A stretch of 7,659 nt of DNA. Origin: Chloroflexota bacterium. Lineage in GTDB: Bacteria; Chloroflexota; Anaerolineae; Promineifilales; Promineifilaceae. Below, piece after piece: positions 6,573 through 7,659 of this stretch (the stretch's first letter is position 1; the number at the start of each line of letters is the position of its first letter). Below the pieces are notes generated by a model that saw nothing but the letters and a program-made list of their open reading frames with translations, ran no database searches and had not been told where the DNA came from. A program made the translations under genes and the position numbers. The stretch lies in NCBI GenBank assembly GCA_020353135.1, contig CP070688.1, forward strand, positions 448,137 to 455,795. The letters are read 5' to 3'.

Positions 6573-6600
6573 ACCTCAAACCGCAGACCATTTAGTTGAT
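6573..6600. other. Convergent gap between the hydrolase and LysM genes
   Basis: Only 28 bases separate the two stop codons. I see no stable hairpin with a T-run here on either strand, so there is no recognisable intrinsic terminator. Confidence 0.5.
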
Positions 6601-7659
6601 CTAGTCCTGGGCGGCCGGAGTTGGCGTGGCTGATGGCGTCGGCGTTAGGGTCGGCACAGCTCCCAGCCAGGTGAAGTAGCCGTCCTCGCTATTGCTACCG
6701 CCGAATGTGTAAGTGAAGCTGCCATCCTGACGCTCACCCGTTACCTGCACAATTGACACTCGCCATCGAATAAGATGGGATTCTGGCAAGGGTGGTCGCC
6801 ATGACGACGGCACCTGGAACGACGTCTGGCGCGTAAAAGCTCTCACCGGATGGCTGCCGGCGGTCGACAGATCGGTAAGCTCCACCATATACCACTCGTC
6901 AGCCGCCAGGTCCTTCACGGCTACCCACTGCAGGAAAAACGGTCCGTCAGGCGGCGTCACTTCCGCCTCCCGGACTGGATAAAGAAGCTCAGGGCCAGCC
7001 GGAGGGGCCGTGGTCGTGGCGGTAGGCGATGGTCCTGGCGTGGGTGGAAGAACTCCACCATGAATAATATTGGGGATGCAAACCGTGTCACCTGGCTGCA
7101 AAATTGACTGTTCAGTCAATCGATTTACGGCCATGAGCGCCCTCAGGTCCACCCGTTCGCGAGAGGAAATTCCAAAAAACGTGTCACCGCCCTTGATCTC
7201 GTAAAGCCGGCAGTCGGTTGGGTCAGCTATGATGGTTTCGCCGCCAATATCAACCTCCACCACCGTCAGCGGCGGCGTTGCCGTCGGCCACGGAATCAGC
7301 AGTTCTTGAGATACCTGAAGCGCCGCATTCGGGGGCAAACCACTGGCGGCGCTGATGCTGTCCATCGATACGCCGTAGCGCAAGCCGATTCCAAAAAGCG
7401 TCTCGCCGGCCGCTACGGTGTGCGACCGTGGCGGCCGAGGCGTCTCAGTAGGCGGCGTTGTTGGCGTGATCGTTGGCGTTTCCGTGGGCGCGCTCGTATC
7501 GCTCGGCAAAGGAGTCCACGATGGGGTCAGGGTCACTGTCGGCGGTACTGGCGTTTCCGTCGGGAAAATGGCAAGTGTTGCTGCGGCTGGATTCTGCAGA
7601 ATCAATACGCCGACGACGACTATCAATATCGCAAATGCCGCCGTCAACCATAATGTCAA
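6601..7659 (-). CDS. Membrane-anchored surface protein with two LysM domains (5' end at window edge)
   Basis: The frame reaches the last base of the window. A TTG at 7659 could be the start, but the N-terminus more likely continues beyond. Numbering from there, residues 4-22 form a hydrophobic signal-anchor helix. A Pro/Thr linker runs from 34 to 78. LysM 1 covers about 79-123 (SHTVAAGETLFGIGLRYGV) and LysM 2 about 151-196 (LYEIKGGDTFFGISSRERV). A second short linker (203-222) leads to a beta-rich domain (about 223-332) with PELLYP, FFLQWVAV and IRWRVSIVQV, resembling an Ig/Fn3-like module. The protein ends in a short Thr/Pro tail. LysM modules bind peptidoglycan or other GlcNAc polymers, so this is probably a non-enzymatic wall-binding protein outside the membrane. 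C150 and C194 flank LysM 2 and could form a disulfide. It converges on the hydrolase gene and has no obvious operon partner in the window. The domain call is firm; the cellular role is inferred. Confidence 0.88.
   Translation of the reverse strand: MTLWLTAAFAILIVVVGVLILQNPAAATLAIFPTETPVPPTVTLTPSWTPLPSDTSAPTETPTITPTTPPTETPRPPRSHTVAAGETLFGIGLRYGVSMDSISAASGLPPNAALQVSQELLIPWPTATPPLTVVEVDIGGETIIADPTDCRLYEIKGGDTFFGISSRERVDLRALMAVNRLTEQSILQPGDTVCIPNIIHGGVLPPTPGPSPTATTTAPPAGPELLYPVREAEVTPPDGPFFLQWVAVKDLAADEWYMVELTDLSTAGSHPVRAFTRQTSFQVPSSWRPPLPESHLIRWRVSIVQVTGERQDGSFTYTFGGSNSEDGYFTWLGAVPTLTPTPSATPTPAAQD
6994..7053 (-). repeat. Pro/Thr-rich linker between LysM 2 and the beta domain
   Basis: This encodes residues about 203-222 (VLPPTPGPSPTATTTAPPAG). 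It is a short flexible spacer separating the second LysM from the C-terminal Ig/Fn3-like module. Confidence 0.7.
7426..7560 (-). repeat. Pro/Thr-rich linker of the LysM protein
   Basis: This encodes residues about 34-78, with degenerate TETP, TLTP, TITPT and PPTETP units between the membrane anchor and the first LysM. It is the same linker style as the stalk of the GH3-like protein at the other end of the window and probably spans part of the wall. Confidence 0.8.

Noticed and set aside
7306..7653. Plus-strand Arg-rich frame opposite the LysM gene
   Set aside because: Its composition is that expected from the complement of Pro/Thr-rich codons; it has no domain and no ribosome site that I can see.

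Overview
The window looks like chromosomal DNA from a Chloroflexota bacterium, probably Anaerolineae- or Caldilineae-like. This rests on the style of the proteins, not on a marker gene. Two envelope proteins carry long Pro/Thr linkers of the TPTPTATP kind, a LysM protein has the anchor-linker-LysM-LysM-beta-domain layout common there, and the GH3-like protein ends in membrane helices. Base composition is moderately GC-rich by eye (not counted). There are no tRNAs, rRNAs, insertion sequences, CRISPR arrays or phage genes. Gene density is high, and the only sizeable non-coding gap is 144 bases (4429-4572).

Layout: (1) 2-2497, plus strand, a 5'-truncated GH3-family protein with a C-terminal Ig-like domain, a Pro/Thr stalk and three membrane helices. 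(2) Converging on it, a minus-strand pair read from 4428 down to 2507: an SDR-type L-threonine 3-dehydrogenase followed by a YiiP-like cation diffusion facilitator, overlapping by four bases (ATGA). (3) A divergent intergenic region with a long interrupted inverted repeat. (4) A plus-strand pair, 4573-6572: a 12-helix MATE/ANKH-like membrane protein and a short glyoxalase-II-like metallo-beta-lactamase-fold hydrolase. (5) Converging from the right edge, a minus-strand LysM surface protein, 5'-truncated or starting exactly at the edge.

The two outer genes concern the cell surface, and the four inner genes look metabolic or transport-related. Threonine dehydrogenase and the cation transporter are probably co-translated, but the sequence gives no biochemical reason for the pairing. 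The membrane protein and hydrolase are probably one transcript, again with unknown joint purpose. I see no clearly new multi-gene system.

The points most worth a second look are within single genes and one intergenic site. The GH3 domain has the nucleophile Asp but lacks the usual Asp-His acid/base dyad. The CDF transporter has Glu/Asn at two of the four expected site-A positions. The MATE/ANKH-like protein shows an ungapped internal duplication with a period of 221 residues, half its length. The divergent promoter region holds a 13-base-pair interrupted inverted repeat.
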